From contig CAJTMW010000010.1 in the NCBI GenBank assembly GCA_910577275.1, positions 1 to 64,000 of the forward strand: a stretch of DNA of 64,000 nt. The letters run 5' to 3'. The notes beneath the pieces are model-generated. The model worked only from the letters and a program-made list of their open reading frames with translations, ran no database searches and had not been told where the DNA came from. A program made the position numbers and the translations under genes. Shown in pieces: positions 8,310-18,125 of the stretch (positions are counted from its first letter, which is position 1; every line of letters begins with the position of its first letter). The DNA comes from an uncultured Lachnospiraceae bacterium (GTDB lineage: Bacteria; Bacillota; Clostridia; Lachnospirales; Lachnospiraceae).

Positions 8310-10697
8310 TTAGATAGAAGAGCATCCTGACATCCGGGGCATGGAAAAAACAATTTTCCCGGTTATGCCGCGGGCTTCATAAAAAGTAAGGTTTCCCTTT
8401 TGCATATATTCGCGCTCAAAATCATCTCCTACGGAGAAAAAATCCACACAGGGAGTATTGACAACCACATGAATATTATCCTTACAATAATTTTCCGGTA
8501 AAAACCGTACAGTAGCGTTGACAAGTCCGCTGACCTCTATTCTGCGCCGGTAAAGAAAACTGACAGGAGGAAGTTCCCGGCAGCCGACGATACCCTCCGG
8601 CTGGTCAACAAATACTCTGCATTCTCTGCGCTCTGATTTTGGGAAATAGTAGGTTGAATTTCCATCTTCAAGCCGGGTCTCATATCCGTCCAGTACAGGG
8701 GCCCCAAGAGGGAATCGGAAGCTGGTCTTTACGGTTGTATTTGCCAGATAGCAGGAGAAAATATAAGCGTTATTATGGCGGTGCAGCATGATAACCGGAG
8801 TGGGAATATCTGTTTTTTTGTCAAATCCGATATGAAAACCAAATTCGGAAAGCGCATGAAGCATCAGCGTCTCAGAAATGAAATATTCACTTTCTTTATG
8901 GGGAGAGGGAAGCTGGCTGCCTTCCACAAAATCGCAGGAAGGCGTTCCGCGCAGCCAGGCGAAATTGTCTTTACAGGCAGCGATTACTTTGTCTCCGGCT
9001 TTGGCAATCACTTTACCGGCAGCGGATTCTTCAAAAATATTGCCACCGCCAATCGTTCCACAATGCTTCATTTCGCCGCAATACTTATCGGACAGAAATA
9101 CTTTGAGCTGTCCGGAAATTCCATCAGAATGCTTCATTCCCGCTATATTTAAGAAATTTTTACCGGCTCTTATGGTACTACCGTAAAAGATGACTTTCCC
9201 GCCGTTTTTTATATAGGATAAAATCTGTGTCTCAAAATCGCTGTCCGCCTCGGGGACTGCGGAAATCAGAATGCTGGAGGCATATATTTTTTTATCCTGT
9301 TTCAGGAAATTATCGGTTGATACGACCATGGAAAGCGGAAGACCGCTGTTAATGGCGTTGCATATAAACCAGTCGCCGGAAAACATTTCCCTTATGCCCT
9401 GCTCAGTATTACAGTCGGAGTATTCACGGAAAGGATAAATCCACACGAAAGGAGCAATATCGTCAGGAGTTTCCTTCAAGGCCTTCAGCAGATGTGGCAA
9501 AGGTTCGTAAACGCATGAATCCGGTAAATCCCCAAAGGAGTTGTCAATCGTCAAAAGGTTGATATGAGTCGGCGTTTTTACTTTTCCGCAGCCATCAAGT
9601 CTTGCAATGCTTAATGGCAGATAAATATCATGGGGCTGTCCGTTGTAGCGGTCATACCAGGGAGAATTTGCCCACCAGGGGTCGTGAATATAATATCGGA
9701 ATAGATAATCTTCATCCGGTACATGGGCAATTCTGGACATATGTCCCATCAGTTCCAGTCCGAAATTTCCGTTTAAAGCCGCCCATGGCGAATTAGGAGG
9801 CGGTAAAATCTGATATTCTCCGTCATAGATATTCTGTAAAGGCACTCCGTCGCTGGCAAAATCAATTCCCATGGACATATTGGTTCCTCTGGTTTCAATG
9901 GGATAATCAGGGCACTCCCGGCGGAAATCCTGCCAGAACTGCATAACCTCTTTTTTTACCTGTTCCAGTTTTTCAAAATGAAAGCTGTTGCCGTCAAAAA
10001 TACTGCCTGTGGTACTCCAGGTCTCGGCTCCGAAACCAAGACCGTTGGAGAACCAGATGTAGTCAAAATCCATATCCTTACCAAAAAGGCTGGCCTGTTT
10101 TCCCAGAAAAGTTCCAAAAGAAAGACCTTCGGGAATTCCATTCGGGTATGCGGCATAAGGGAAGCTATCTTTTTTCAGGCTGGAATGGGCGCAAATCATG
10201 GTTCCCTTTCCCATGGCGTTCCCTTTGCAGATTTCATTGTGACGCTCATATTTAAAAGAGGATTTGGCAAATTCAGGCCCCGGGTCAATAGTGGTGCCTA
10301 CCCGGATTTGGTGGCCTTCAAACAGCTCCTGTCCCGTTCTCTTTAGAGCAGCAACGATATTTTTAAGAATCTGGTAGGTCATACGGGGAGGCGCGTCCCG
10401 ATAGAGATAGTTTCTGCTATGCAGCTCGATACCGTCAGGGTCTATATCACTGTGGTTATCCTCTCTCTGGTTAGCGCCGCCGATAAAATAAGCCCATTCA
10501 AATTCGTCATGGAGATTTCCTCTGTAGTCTAAAAGCTCGCTTCCGTCTGCCGACCAGAGCAATATGGAGATGCACGCCGCGTTTTTCAGCAGAGGTTTCC
10601 ACTGCTCAAAAAGGGTCTTGCACACATTTTCTATAAATAAATCATCGGTTTGTTTAAATGGTTTTAAACTCATTTCAAGCGATATATTTTTCAGCAT
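8310..10697 (-). CDS. Large uncharacterised protein, possible glycoside hydrolase
   Basis: A 795-residue protein that I do not recognise with confidence. It has no signal peptide or membrane segment. The first 430 residues are rich in Trp, Tyr, Asp and Glu and look like a TIM-barrel glycosidase (for example DYIWFSNGLGFGAETW near 215-230 and FVWIYPFREYSDCNTEQG near 430). Residues about 470-540 (SSILISAVPEADSD, then ILSYIKNGGKVIFYGS) resemble the Rossmann-like, glutamine-amidotransferase-type domain that follows the barrel in GH42-like enzymes. The last 200 residues are beta-rich. It starts 25 bp after an isomerase gene on the same strand, so it is the second gene of a two-gene operon, and a sugar-releasing role is plausible. 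No catalytic pair can be named from sequence alone. Confidence 0.45.
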   Translation of the reverse strand: MLKNISLEMSLKPFKQTDDLFIENVCKTLFEQWKPLLKNAACISILLWSADGSELLDYRGNLHDEFEWAYFIGGANQREDNHSDIDPDGIELHSRNYLYRDAPPRMTYQILKNIVAALKRTGQELFEGHQIRVGTTIDPGPEFAKSSFKYERHNEICKGNAMGKGTMICAHSSLKKDSFPYAAYPNGIPEGLSFGTFLGKQASLFGKDMDFDYIWFSNGLGFGAETWSTTGSIFDGNSFHFEKLEQVKKEVMQFWQDFRRECPDYPIETRGTNMSMGIDFASDGVPLQNIYDGEYQILPPPNSPWAALNGNFGLELMGHMSRIAHVPDEDYLFRYYIHDPWWANSPWYDRYNGQPHDIYLPLSIARLDGCGKVKTPTHINLLTIDNSFGDLPDSCVYEPLPHLLKALKETPDDIAPFVWIYPFREYSDCNTEQGIREMFSGDWFICNAINSGLPLSMVVSTDNFLKQDKKIYASSILISAVPEADSDFETQILSYIKNGGKVIFYGSTIRAGKNFLNIAGMKHSDGISGQLKVFLSDKYCGEMKHCGTIGGGNIFEESAAGKVIAKAGDKVIAACKDNFAWLRGTPSCDFVEGSQLPSPHKESEYFISETLMLHALSEFGFHIGFDKKTDIPTPVIMLHRHNNAYIFSCYLANTTVKTSFRFPLGAPVLDGYETRLEDGNSTYYFPKSERRECRVFVDQPEGIVGCRELPPVSFLYRRRIEVSGLVNATVRFLPENYCKDNIHVVVNTPCVDFFSVGDDFEREYMQKGNLTFYEARGITGKIVFSMPRMSGCSSI

Positions 10698-10722
10698 ATC
10701 AATTTTTTCCTTTCTAGGGGGA

Positions 10723-12168
10723 TTATCTTACAATTACGCTTTCAATATTTAGAATGTCGGCTATTTTGGCTATGGTTTCGGCGTGATGCCCGATTCCCAA
10801 TGCATAGTGGTGGGTAGGACCCTCCATCACCCATTTTTTGATAAATTCTCTGGTATTCGGTTCAAAGAAACCTCTGGTATTGGTATTGCCCGTTGGCGGA
10901 ATCGGGCCTTTTTTGGAGATGCCCTCACCTATGACAAATTTAAAACTGCCGTTTCCTGTCTGTGTGATTCCCAGCATGGTAATCGGGCCTTCTTTAATTT
11001 TAAATTCAACGGAAGCGCCGCATCCAGGCTTTCCATGATATTTTTTCAGGCTTCTTATAACCGGCTTTCCCTCTGCTGTGGCAAGATGATGGGGACCGTC
11101 ATGTCCGATTAATATAAAATCTTCCTTAAAGTCAAAAGGATGGAATTCGGCAAAACTTCCTCCTATTCCAAGCCTGTCCATAATGAGCATGGCAATACAG
11201 GTTTTAATGTCAAATTCTCCGCACATAGGTATTCCCCGGGCATTCAGAATCGAATTTCCGACAATCAGTGTTGTGGCAACCTTTCGGTGCAGGCTTTCTT
11301 CCATTCCTTCATAATAGTAGGCAAGCCCTGTTAAGTGATATTTTTCTACAAATTTATCAAGGGCTGCCGCAGATTTCGCAGCCTGATATTTATCATCTTC
11401 GGTGAGCTTTAAGGTGACAGGGTCCGATTTCGGGTCAGGCATATCAAATTCTTCTTCTATTACCCTGATTTTTTCCTGAATTTCCTGTTCTGAAACAGTA
11501 TGGTATTCTCTGATGATATCGTCTATTTCCAGCAGGGGGACGTGCAGTCCGAAAGCCGCGGATATTGCGGTAGGGTCGGCGTGCATATCATACATGGCCT
11601 CCAATGCATGTCCCATAAGGCCTATTCTGGCGCCTTTTAAGTGGTGAAGGACTTTTGCGATGGAGCACCATAAGACAAGGTCTTTTTTTACTTTCTCATC
11701 CCCGTATAGTGTTCCGATAATCACATCATGGATTTTTTTCCCCATTCTGATTGCTACTCCGGTAAATTCAGGAACAGAGCAGATATTGTCATTTTCCAGC
11801 TGCATGAAAGTGGAAGCGGATTCGTAATCGAGCCCGCTTCGGGGCTGCAGGGCAGTAAGTATCAGCGGACTGTTAATCTCCCGGATAATGGGGGCGAAAA
11901 CGGAGGAGGTGGCGTAAGTAGTCATATTGCATATGACAAGGTCGGTGTTGGCGGCAATGATTTCAGGGAGCTTTTCACAGGCCTTTTCCGAACTGTCTAT
12001 TATGCCGAAATCAATGACTTCTACCGGATGTGTCCGTACCAGCGAGACAAAGTCCTGATGATACCGGCAGATATTATCAAAGAGTCCGGGGAACTGTTCC
12101 CAATATACGCCGTGAGCTACGGCGAAAATTCCAATTTTTGCATATTCTTCATTAATTCGTTTAATCAT
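10723..12168 (-). CDS. L-arabinose/L-fucose isomerase-like protein
   Basis: A 481-residue cytosolic protein similar to the arabinose/fucose isomerase fold, which interconverts aldoses and ketoses with Mn2+. The N-terminal domain begins KIGIFAVAHGVYWEQFPGL. The middle has YYYEGMEESLHRKVATTLIVGNSIL and GIPMCGEFDIKTCIAMLIMD with its Glu. The C-terminal part has LIGHDGPHH and the closing EGPTHHYALGIGHH, matching the acidic and histidine metal-ligand regions of AraA. Length is close to AraA (about 500). Its start has AAGAGGTGAT upstream. The gene leads the operon with the 795-residue protein and is divergent from an AraC regulator. The true sugar is unknown; the divergence from canonical AraA suggests it may not be arabinose. 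Confidence 0.7.
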   Translation of the reverse strand: MIKRINEEYAKIGIFAVAHGVYWEQFPGLFDNICRYHQDFVSLVRTHPVEVIDFGIIDSSEKACEKLPEIIAANTDLVICNMTTYATSSVFAPIIREINSPLILTALQPRSGLDYESASTFMQLENDNICSVPEFTGVAIRMGKKIHDVIIGTLYGDEKVKKDLVLWCSIAKVLHHLKGARIGLMGHALEAMYDMHADPTAISAAFGLHVPLLEIDDIIREYHTVSEQEIQEKIRVIEEEFDMPDPKSDPVTLKLTEDDKYQAAKSAAALDKFVEKYHLTGLAYYYEGMEESLHRKVATTLIVGNSILNARGIPMCGEFDIKTCIAMLIMDRLGIGGSFAEFHPFDFKEDFILIGHDGPHHLATAEGKPVIRSLKKYHGKPGCGASVEFKIKEGPITMLGITQTGNGSFKFVIGEGISKKGPIPPTGNTNTRGFFEPNTREFIKKWVMEGPTHHYALGIGHHAETIAKIADILNIESVIVR

Positions 12169-12275
12169 ACTATCACCTCTTGGTTTATATTTTTCTTGAT
12201 TTTAAAGGAAAATTGAAATAAAATGAATAAAGAAAATAAAGCATAATTTGTATAAAATAAAGAAAGGAAATGAAT
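12169..12275. promoter_or_regulatory. AT-rich divergent promoter region
   Basis: The 107 bp between the isomerase operon (minus) and the AraC regulator (plus) is strongly AT-rich. It contains candidate -10 elements in both directions (TATAAA at 12251 on plus; TATAAA-like sequence near 12187 on minus). No well-spaced -35 is evident. Its position makes it the probable target of the AraC protein. Confidence 0.4.
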
Positions 12276-13121
12276 ATGCTGTTTCATGAAATCAATCCCT
12301 TTATCCGTTATGCAAGATACTTGTATATGGACTCCGAAAATACCTATTCGCCGCATACTCCTTATGATGCCCGTCTTTTTTACGGGCAGGATGGTTTTGG
12401 GCAGATAGAAGTATGTGGAGAAACCTATGATATTGTCAAAGGCTGCGCCTTGATTATAAATTCCGGCATTGAGTACCATATAAAGACGCCGGATAACTAT
12501 GTGTCTTATATTGTGATGAATTTTGACTATACACAGAAATTTTCTTATTTGAAGACGCCGGTGCCGCCCGGAGTAAGAGAAACATACCGGAAGGAACAGA
12601 TAATAGAAAATATTTCATTTGAAGATATGCCTGAGTTTGACAGGGTAGTCTATGTAAAGGGGTTGTTTCAGATAGAAGAAAAAATGCAGAATATTGTTTA
12701 TGAGTATATGCGTAAATTCAGGTTTTACGACTTGAAAATAAGCAGACTTTTTTCAGAGGTTCTGATAGAAGCGGCGAGGAAAATAAGGCTGCAGCCGTTA
12801 GAGGCAGGGAATGAGGTTGTTGGGAGAATCATGGATTACATTCACGAAAACTATGCGAAATCCGTTACGAATGCGGAAATCGGAACTAAATTCGGTTTTC
12901 ATCCCAATTATATCAGCGATATGATAAAGGTGAATACCGGTATGCCGTTACATAAGTATCTTATTCATGTAAAAATATCTCATGCAGTGGACTGCCTTGA
13001 CGCCGGGCGGCTTTCCGTTGGCGAGATTGCAGAAAAATGCGGCTTTGGCGATATTTATTATTTTTCTAGATATTTTAAAAAAATTATGGGGATGACGCCT
13101 ACGGAATATCGGAGGAGATAG
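12276..13121 (+). CDS. AraC family transcriptional regulator
   Basis: A 281-residue one-component regulator. The N-terminal half has a cupin-like sugar-binding profile (YSPHTPYDARLFYG, GCALIINSGIEYHI, YIVMNFDY). The C-terminal 100 residues are the AraC DNA-binding domain (VTNAEIGTKFGFHPNYISDMI and the second helix-turn-helix VGEIAEKCGFGDIYYFSRYF, ending GMTPTEYRRR). I prefer the second in-frame ATG, at 12276, because the AAAGG at 12263 lies 8 nt upstream of it but only 2 nt upstream of the ATG at 12270. It is divergent from the isomerase operon and 3 bp from the next kinase gene, whose ribosome-binding site lies in its own final codons, so it probably heads a regulator-kinase-response regulator transcript. 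Confidence 0.87.
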   Translation: MLFHEINPFIRYARYLYMDSENTYSPHTPYDARLFYGQDGFGQIEVCGETYDIVKGCALIINSGIEYHIKTPDNYVSYIVMNFDYTQKFSYLKTPVPPGVRETYRKEQIIENISFEDMPEFDRVVYVKGLFQIEEKMQNIVYEYMRKFRFYDLKISRLFSEVLIEAARKIRLQPLEAGNEVVGRIMDYIHENYAKSVTNAEIGTKFGFHPNYISDMIKVNTGMPLHKYLIHVKISHAVDCLDAGRLSVGEIAEKCGFGDIYYFSRYFKKIMGMTPTEYRRR

Positions 13122-13124
13122 ATA

Positions 13125-14972
13125 ATGTGGAAAAATAAGACTATTTTCCAGAAGATGTTTCATGGAACTATGATTTTAATGATATTGACGCTACTTATGT
13201 ACTATATATTTGTATTTTACTATGAGTATAAAAACAGCGCGGAAAAAACAATCCAGGAATCCGTGGAACTCTCGGATAAAATAAATGCGGCTCTGAAGGA
13301 TTATGTGACGCAGATTGACGGGACGATTGCTTCCTTTTATTTTGAATTGTATCGTAATGAGACGGGCGCTCTGGCATCGCTCTTAAGGTCGGACAAAAAC
13401 GCCCAGGGCTTTGAAAAGACACAACAGGATAAGCTGCTGACCACATACTTTACTCAGTTGTTTATGATGCGGAGGGATTTTGTGGATGTATATATTTACA
13501 TGAACCCGGACAAGGATTATCTGTTTTCCAATTATGGCGGAAAAACTCTTAATTATGTTCCTGACCATAGCGAATGGTATCAGGATACCCTTGACAGAGA
13601 TGGCAGAACCAATATTGTGATAAATTATATACCAGAGCATATGAGCTATAAAAAGCCGGTTATTGGATTTTCAAGAAAGCTTAAAAATATTGACGATGAA
13701 GGAATTGTTGAGGATACGGTAATCATGCTGGATTTCACAATGAAAAATCTGGATACATTGATAGACACTTATATTACAAACGATATGACGACGGTTATGC
13801 TGGTAGATGAGGCGGGGGAAATCGTCTATCAGCGGGGAGCGTTTATTGACTGGTCGGAAAGGGGGCACGGAGCGTTTGACGGAAGGAATGGAAGAATCCG
13901 TTTTGAAAATACAGGCGGTGAAAGATATATTATTGCGGGATGTGATGAAAAGGTATACGAATGGAATGTTGTAATAGCAACGAACATGGATTATATCTTT
14001 ATGAAAATTAAAGATTATCTGATTCTGGCCATAGAGGTAGAAGCAGTTTTGATTCTGATGTCTGTGGGACTTTCCTGGTTTTTGGCAAAAAGTATCAGCC
14101 GTCCTATACAGATACTGGAAAAAGGTATGCAGACAATTCAGTCCGGCAATTTTGATATTCGTCTGAAAAAGGAAACTGACGACGAATTGGGGCGTTTGAT
14201 AGAAGATTTTAATGAGATGGCATATCATACGAAAAAACTGATTAAGGAAAAATATGAGGAGGAGCTGCAGAGAAAAGAGGCGCAGTACAGGTTCCTGCAG
14301 GCTCAGATTGACCCGCATTTTATATTTAATACCCTCCAAATCATCAGCAGCATGGCAGTAGTCTATAAGACGCCGGAAATAGAGGTGATGTCGAACAGTC
14401 TTGCAGAGCTGATTCGTTACAGTATATCAGGGGATGAAAAGACAATTCAGTTAAAAGAGGAATTAAAGAATGTAAAAAGCTATCTGGATATTCAGAAAAT
14501 CCGTTTTAAAAACAGATTTACTTATCAGATAGAAGTGGAAAAGGGGCTGGAAAACCTTCCCATCATTAAACTGGTTCTGCAGCCCATTGTGGAGAACAGT
14601 ATTAACTACGGTCTGAAAAACAGGAAGGAAAACGGGCGGATAGAAATAAGAAGCTGCCGGCATGGAAATGCATTTTATCTGGAAATAAAAGACAACGGAC
14701 AGGGGATGGCAAAGGACGAGCTGGAAAAACTCATGAAGCATATCAATGAACCCCTCCGACGGGTGGAAGATGGAAAGATAGAAAAAGAGCCGGAGAATGT
14801 ATTCGAAAAGAAAAGAAATCATGTTGGATTACGGAATATTAATTTGCGTCTGAAAATGTATTATGGAGAAACATACGGGCTTTTGATAGAAAGCAAAAAG
14901 GACGTGGGAACAGTGGTAAGGGTGTGTATACGGAAGGAGGGAGAAGATGGAAAAGCTGCTGATTGTGGATGA
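13125..14972 (+). CDS. YesM-type sensor histidine kinase
   Basis: A 615-residue membrane kinase that senses an extracellular signal, probably a sugar, and phosphorylates the response regulator encoded next. Two membrane segments (about residues 9-28 and 297-318) bracket a large extracellular sensor domain. A HAMP linker follows (SRPIQILEKGMQTIQSG to ELGRLIEDFNEM). The His_kinase domain has its phospho-acceptor at His398 in QIDPHFIFNTLQ. The ATPase domain shows QPIVENSINYG and DNGQGM. It starts 3 bp after the AraC gene with GGAGGAG overlapping that gene's end, and its last 26 bp overlap the response regulator gene. Confidence 0.9.
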   Translation: MWKNKTIFQKMFHGTMILMILTLLMYYIFVFYYEYKNSAEKTIQESVELSDKINAALKDYVTQIDGTIASFYFELYRNETGALASLLRSDKNAQGFEKTQQDKLLTTYFTQLFMMRRDFVDVYIYMNPDKDYLFSNYGGKTLNYVPDHSEWYQDTLDRDGRTNIVINYIPEHMSYKKPVIGFSRKLKNIDDEGIVEDTVIMLDFTMKNLDTLIDTYITNDMTTVMLVDEAGEIVYQRGAFIDWSERGHGAFDGRNGRIRFENTGGERYIIAGCDEKVYEWNVVIATNMDYIFMKIKDYLILAIEVEAVLILMSVGLSWFLAKSISRPIQILEKGMQTIQSGNFDIRLKKETDDELGRLIEDFNEMAYHTKKLIKEKYEEELQRKEAQYRFLQAQIDPHFIFNTLQIISSMAVVYKTPEIEVMSNSLAELIRYSISGDEKTIQLKEELKNVKSYLDIQKIRFKNRFTYQIEVEKGLENLPIIKLVLQPIVENSINYGLKNRKENGRIEIRSCRHGNAFYLEIKDNGQGMAKDELEKLMKHINEPLRRVEDGKIEKEPENVFEKKRNHVGLRNINLRLKMYYGETYGLLIESKKDVGTVVRVCIRKEGEDGKAADCG

Positions 14973-16509
14973 TGAGGAGTGGATACTGGACGGGCTGAAA
15001 CTGATGCTTCCATGGGAAGAAATGGGAATTATACTGACAGATACGGCGGAAAATGGGTTGGAAGCGATGGATATCATAGAAAAGCAGTCTCCTGACATTG
15101 TGCTGACGGATGTGAGAATGCCGTTGATGGACGGACTGGAACTGGCGGAAAAGATTTATACCCGGGGAATAAGCTGCGAAGTTATTATTATCAGCGGCTA
15201 TGCCGATTTTGAATATGCCAAAAGAGCAGTTGCCTACAATGTGTCTGCCTATCTGACAAAACCGGTACAGAGAGCGGAATTGGATGAAACAGTCAGGGAA
15301 ACGATAAAGAAGCTTCAGACAAAGAGAGAGCAGGAGGTCATAGTCAAACAATTTAGGGAAAATGAAGAAAATGATAAGCTATCTCATTACTATTTGAATG
15401 AAAAAAGTCACAGGAAGCTGGAGGTGGGAAAGGAATACCTGACAGTTGTTTTTCAGGCATCCTTGCTAAGGCAGAAAAAAGATACGGGAGAAGACGCGGG
15501 AGGGGTATTTCTGCGGCTTGCCAAAAATGAAAACTGGAATCAGGGACAGGGAGTTTTCTTCCGCAACCATTCTAATCCGAATCAGTATATACTTATCATC
15601 GGTTTTCGAAAGGAAAGCTCTTATGAAAATGTATATAAAAAGATAATGCATGACTTTGAAAGTTTTTTGCTCAGGGCGAGAAAGGAAATGGATATAGAGG
15701 GAATCATAGGTGTGGGGGAGCCATATGCCAATACGGCGCTTTCCTTTAAATCTTATCTTCAGGCAAAATTTATTGTGGAGAATATGCAGAGCAGCAGGGA
15801 GTGCAGACTTGTGACAATCAGCCAGTTTGAAAAAGCCTATAGCGGAGTTTGTGTAGACTATGATGAAATTAACAATCTGATAACTGCTGTAGAATATGGA
15901 AACAGACAGATGACAGGAAAAATTTTCGGTGCACTTGCGGAAAAATGGAAAAGACGGAATGATGATTCGCTGATTGCAATCAGGATGAATATTCAGGAAA
16001 TTATTGTTTTGCTGTCCAAAATAATGATAAAGTACGGCAGCAGCATGTATGAGCTAAACCGTGAATATGCAGATATTTTCGGGCAGATTTGGATGATTAC
16101 TTCAAAAGAAAAGCTGATGGAATTAAGTATGCTCCTCACAGAGGCGGTTACCGATTACATTGATACCGTGAGGAATGAAGGGAAGGAGCCGGTTACTTTA
16201 CAGATAAAAAGATATGTGGACGAACATTTCAGCGACCCGTTAACGCTAAGCGATATGGCAAAGCAGTATTATGTGAATGCCGCGTATCTGTCCAGAGCCT
16301 TTAAAAAAGAAACAGGGACTAATTTTAATGATTATGTCCGAAAACTGAGGATGGAAAAGGCAATCATGCTTTTAAGGTCAACGGACATGAAAATATATGA
16401 GATTGCACAGCTTGCAGGCTATGACAATGTCAATTATTTCATGAAAAAATTTCAGGATGATTATGGAGTCACACCGGGTGCATTCAGGGAAGGAAAAGTA
16501 TCAGGGTAA
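14947..16509 (+). CDS. YesN-type response regulator, AraC-type output
   Basis: A 520-residue regulator: receiver domain (residues 3-120) with acidic pocket DDEE (8-11) and phospho-acceptor Asp55 in VLTDVRMP, a long central region, and a C-terminal AraC DNA-binding domain (LTLSDMAKQYYVNAAYLSRAF, then IYEIAQLAGYDNVNYFMKKF and GVTPGAF). AAGGAGGG precedes its start inside the kinase gene, indicating translational coupling. The binding-protein gene of a CUT1 importer begins 91 bp downstream, and in this arrangement the regulator normally activates that importer when phosphorylated. Confidence 0.9.
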   Translation: MEKLLIVDDEEWILDGLKLMLPWEEMGIILTDTAENGLEAMDIIEKQSPDIVLTDVRMPLMDGLELAEKIYTRGISCEVIIISGYADFEYAKRAVAYNVSAYLTKPVQRAELDETVRETIKKLQTKREQEVIVKQFRENEENDKLSHYYLNEKSHRKLEVGKEYLTVVFQASLLRQKKDTGEDAGGVFLRLAKNENWNQGQGVFFRNHSNPNQYILIIGFRKESSYENVYKKIMHDFESFLLRARKEMDIEGIIGVGEPYANTALSFKSYLQAKFIVENMQSSRECRLVTISQFEKAYSGVCVDYDEINNLITAVEYGNRQMTGKIFGALAEKWKRRNDDSLIAIRMNIQEIIVLLSKIMIKYGSSMYELNREYADIFGQIWMITSKEKLMELSMLLTEAVTDYIDTVRNEGKEPVTLQIKRYVDEHFSDPLTLSDMAKQYYVNAAYLSRAFKKETGTNFNDYVRKLRMEKAIMLLRSTDMKIYEIAQLAGYDNVNYFMKKFQDDYGVTPGAFREGKVSG

Positions 16510-16600
16510 AAAATATGGAGTGAACAGGTAAAATTTGTTGATTTAAAAGGTTTTCCCTTTGAGCTAAAATTCAATTACCAAATGAACAGGAGGGATACTG

Positions 16601-18040
16601 ATGAGAAGAAAATTATTAAGCACGATACTTTGCATGGCTCTGACGGCGGGGCTGCTTTCCGGATGCGGAGGCAAAGGAGCGGATGGCAATGCCGATTCCG
16701 CCGACAGGGCGGCGGAAAGCGCCGGAGAAACAAAGGAGGATTCCGCGGCGGAAAGCGGGAAGGACACTGATACGCAAGCCGCACCGGCAGAAGGCGCCGG
16801 AGAACAGAAGTTTGAGAAAACAGTGACACTTTCTTATCTGACATGGACTTATGCAGACAGGACGGCTTCGACGGACAAATGGATTGACGACTGCCTGGAG
16901 CGATTCAATATTAAAATAGAGCTTCAAAACGCTCCGGGAGACGATTACTTTACCACATTTAAGGCCAAGATGGCTGCCGACGAGCTGCCGGATTTGGTTG
17001 GCGTACATTCGATAACGCCAAGATATGAAACGGCAAGTACACAGATTAAGGAGGATACCTTTATTGATGTTTCCGACCTGGAAAATACAGGGAAGTATCC
17101 GCAGGAGATTTTAGATACACTTAAGATAAACGGGAAGCTTTTCTATGTGCCGACAACCCAGAATACCATGGGCGTTTTGTATAACAAGGCAGTTTTTGAG
17201 GAAAACGGGATTTCAGTTCCCGGAAATTATGAAGAATTTGTAAATGTTATGGAAACGCTCAAAGGGGCAGGCACACCGCCTCTGGCAGGCTCTTTTGCCG
17301 ATGCATGGACGGCTCAGATTATACCTTTTATCGCGTTTGACAGTTATGTGCTGAGGAACGACCCTGATGTGGCCAGGAAGCTGTATGATGTGGAAACGAA
17401 TGAGAGTACTTTAAGGTGGTCGGATTTAGGGGAGGGCATCGATAAAACCCTGGGGCTTACAAAGGAATGGATTGACGCCGGGTATTTCAGCAATGACCCC
17501 ATTGGAACAGATGCAAATACGGCGTGCCAGCTTCTGGCAACAGGAAAGGCGGCAATGTTTATCACCGGATGCTGGGAGTACAGCGTAGCGGCCCAGGCTG
17601 CCGAAGACCCGTCCGTCATAGGATTCTTTCCGCTGCCTCTAAACGAGCCGGGGGAGGAACTTATTTTACCGGTTACTGCAAGCGAAGGAATATGTATTAA
17701 TTCGGCCAGTGAAAATCTGGAAGCGGCAAAGATAGCGCTGAATTATTATTTGTCGGAAGAAATTCAGGAGCTTGTGATTGCGGAGGTGGGCGGCCTCCCG
17801 CTGAATTCACAGCTAAAGGCAACGGACCAGTTTTCACAGGAAGTAATAGATTCCATGGGCAGCTGCCGGGCGGATATGAACGGATTCTATTCCCGCAGCG
17901 CCGCCGGATATATGCTTCCGAAGGCAAGCAGCTTTAACAGACCCGATGAACTGGCAAGCCTGGCCGGCGGCTACAGTACGCCGGAGGAATTCTGCCAGAG
18001 AGCGGATGCCGCCGTTGCGGAGATTGCAGATATAAAATAA
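16601..18040 (+). CDS. Sugar ABC transporter substrate-binding lipoprotein (CUT1)
   Basis: A 479-residue extracellular solute-binding protein anchored to the membrane by lipid. The signal peptide ends in the lipobox LLSGC with Cys22, followed by a Gly/Ala/Glu/Asp-rich tether (about 23-70). The mature part follows the family 1 pattern (TVTLSYLTWTYADR; DELPDLVGVHS; GKLFYVPTTQNTMGVLYNK; GKAAMFITGCWEYS). AGGAGGG lies 7 nt before the start. It is followed by two permease genes, with a stable hairpin at 18055-18095 in between. No ATPase gene is nearby, so the system presumably uses a shared MsmX-type ATPase. The ligand is unknown; the neighbouring isomerase suggests a pentose- or deoxyhexose-containing glycan. 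Confidence 0.9.
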   Translation: MRRKLLSTILCMALTAGLLSGCGGKGADGNADSADRAAESAGETKEDSAAESGKDTDTQAAPAEGAGEQKFEKTVTLSYLTWTYADRTASTDKWIDDCLERFNIKIELQNAPGDDYFTTFKAKMAADELPDLVGVHSITPRYETASTQIKEDTFIDVSDLENTGKYPQEILDTLKINGKLFYVPTTQNTMGVLYNKAVFEENGISVPGNYEEFVNVMETLKGAGTPPLAGSFADAWTAQIIPFIAFDSYVLRNDPDVARKLYDVETNESTLRWSDLGEGIDKTLGLTKEWIDAGYFSNDPIGTDANTACQLLATGKAAMFITGCWEYSVAAQAAEDPSVIGFFPLPLNEPGEELILPVTASEGICINSASENLEAAKIALNYYLSEEIQELVIAEVGGLPLNSQLKATDQFSQEVIDSMGSCRADMNGFYSRSAAGYMLPKASSFNRPDELASLAGGYSTPEEFCQRADAAVAEIADIK

Positions 18041-18054
18041 GCAGGAACAGTAAA

Positions 18055-18095
18055 CGGGAGGCTGCGGCAATGTAAGGTTTTGCGGCAGCCTCCCG
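18055..18095 (+). promoter_or_regulatory. Stable hairpin between binding protein and permease genes
   Basis: Arms CGGGAGGCTGC and GCAGCCTCCCG form an 11-bp GC-rich stem. After one mismatch the stem extends by GCAA/TTGC. There is no U tract. Hairpins here commonly protect the abundant binding-protein mRNA and let only part of the transcript continue into the permease genes. Confidence 0.65.
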
Positions 18096-18125
18096 ATTTG
18101 TCCGAATATGGTTGGAGGTTTAAGT

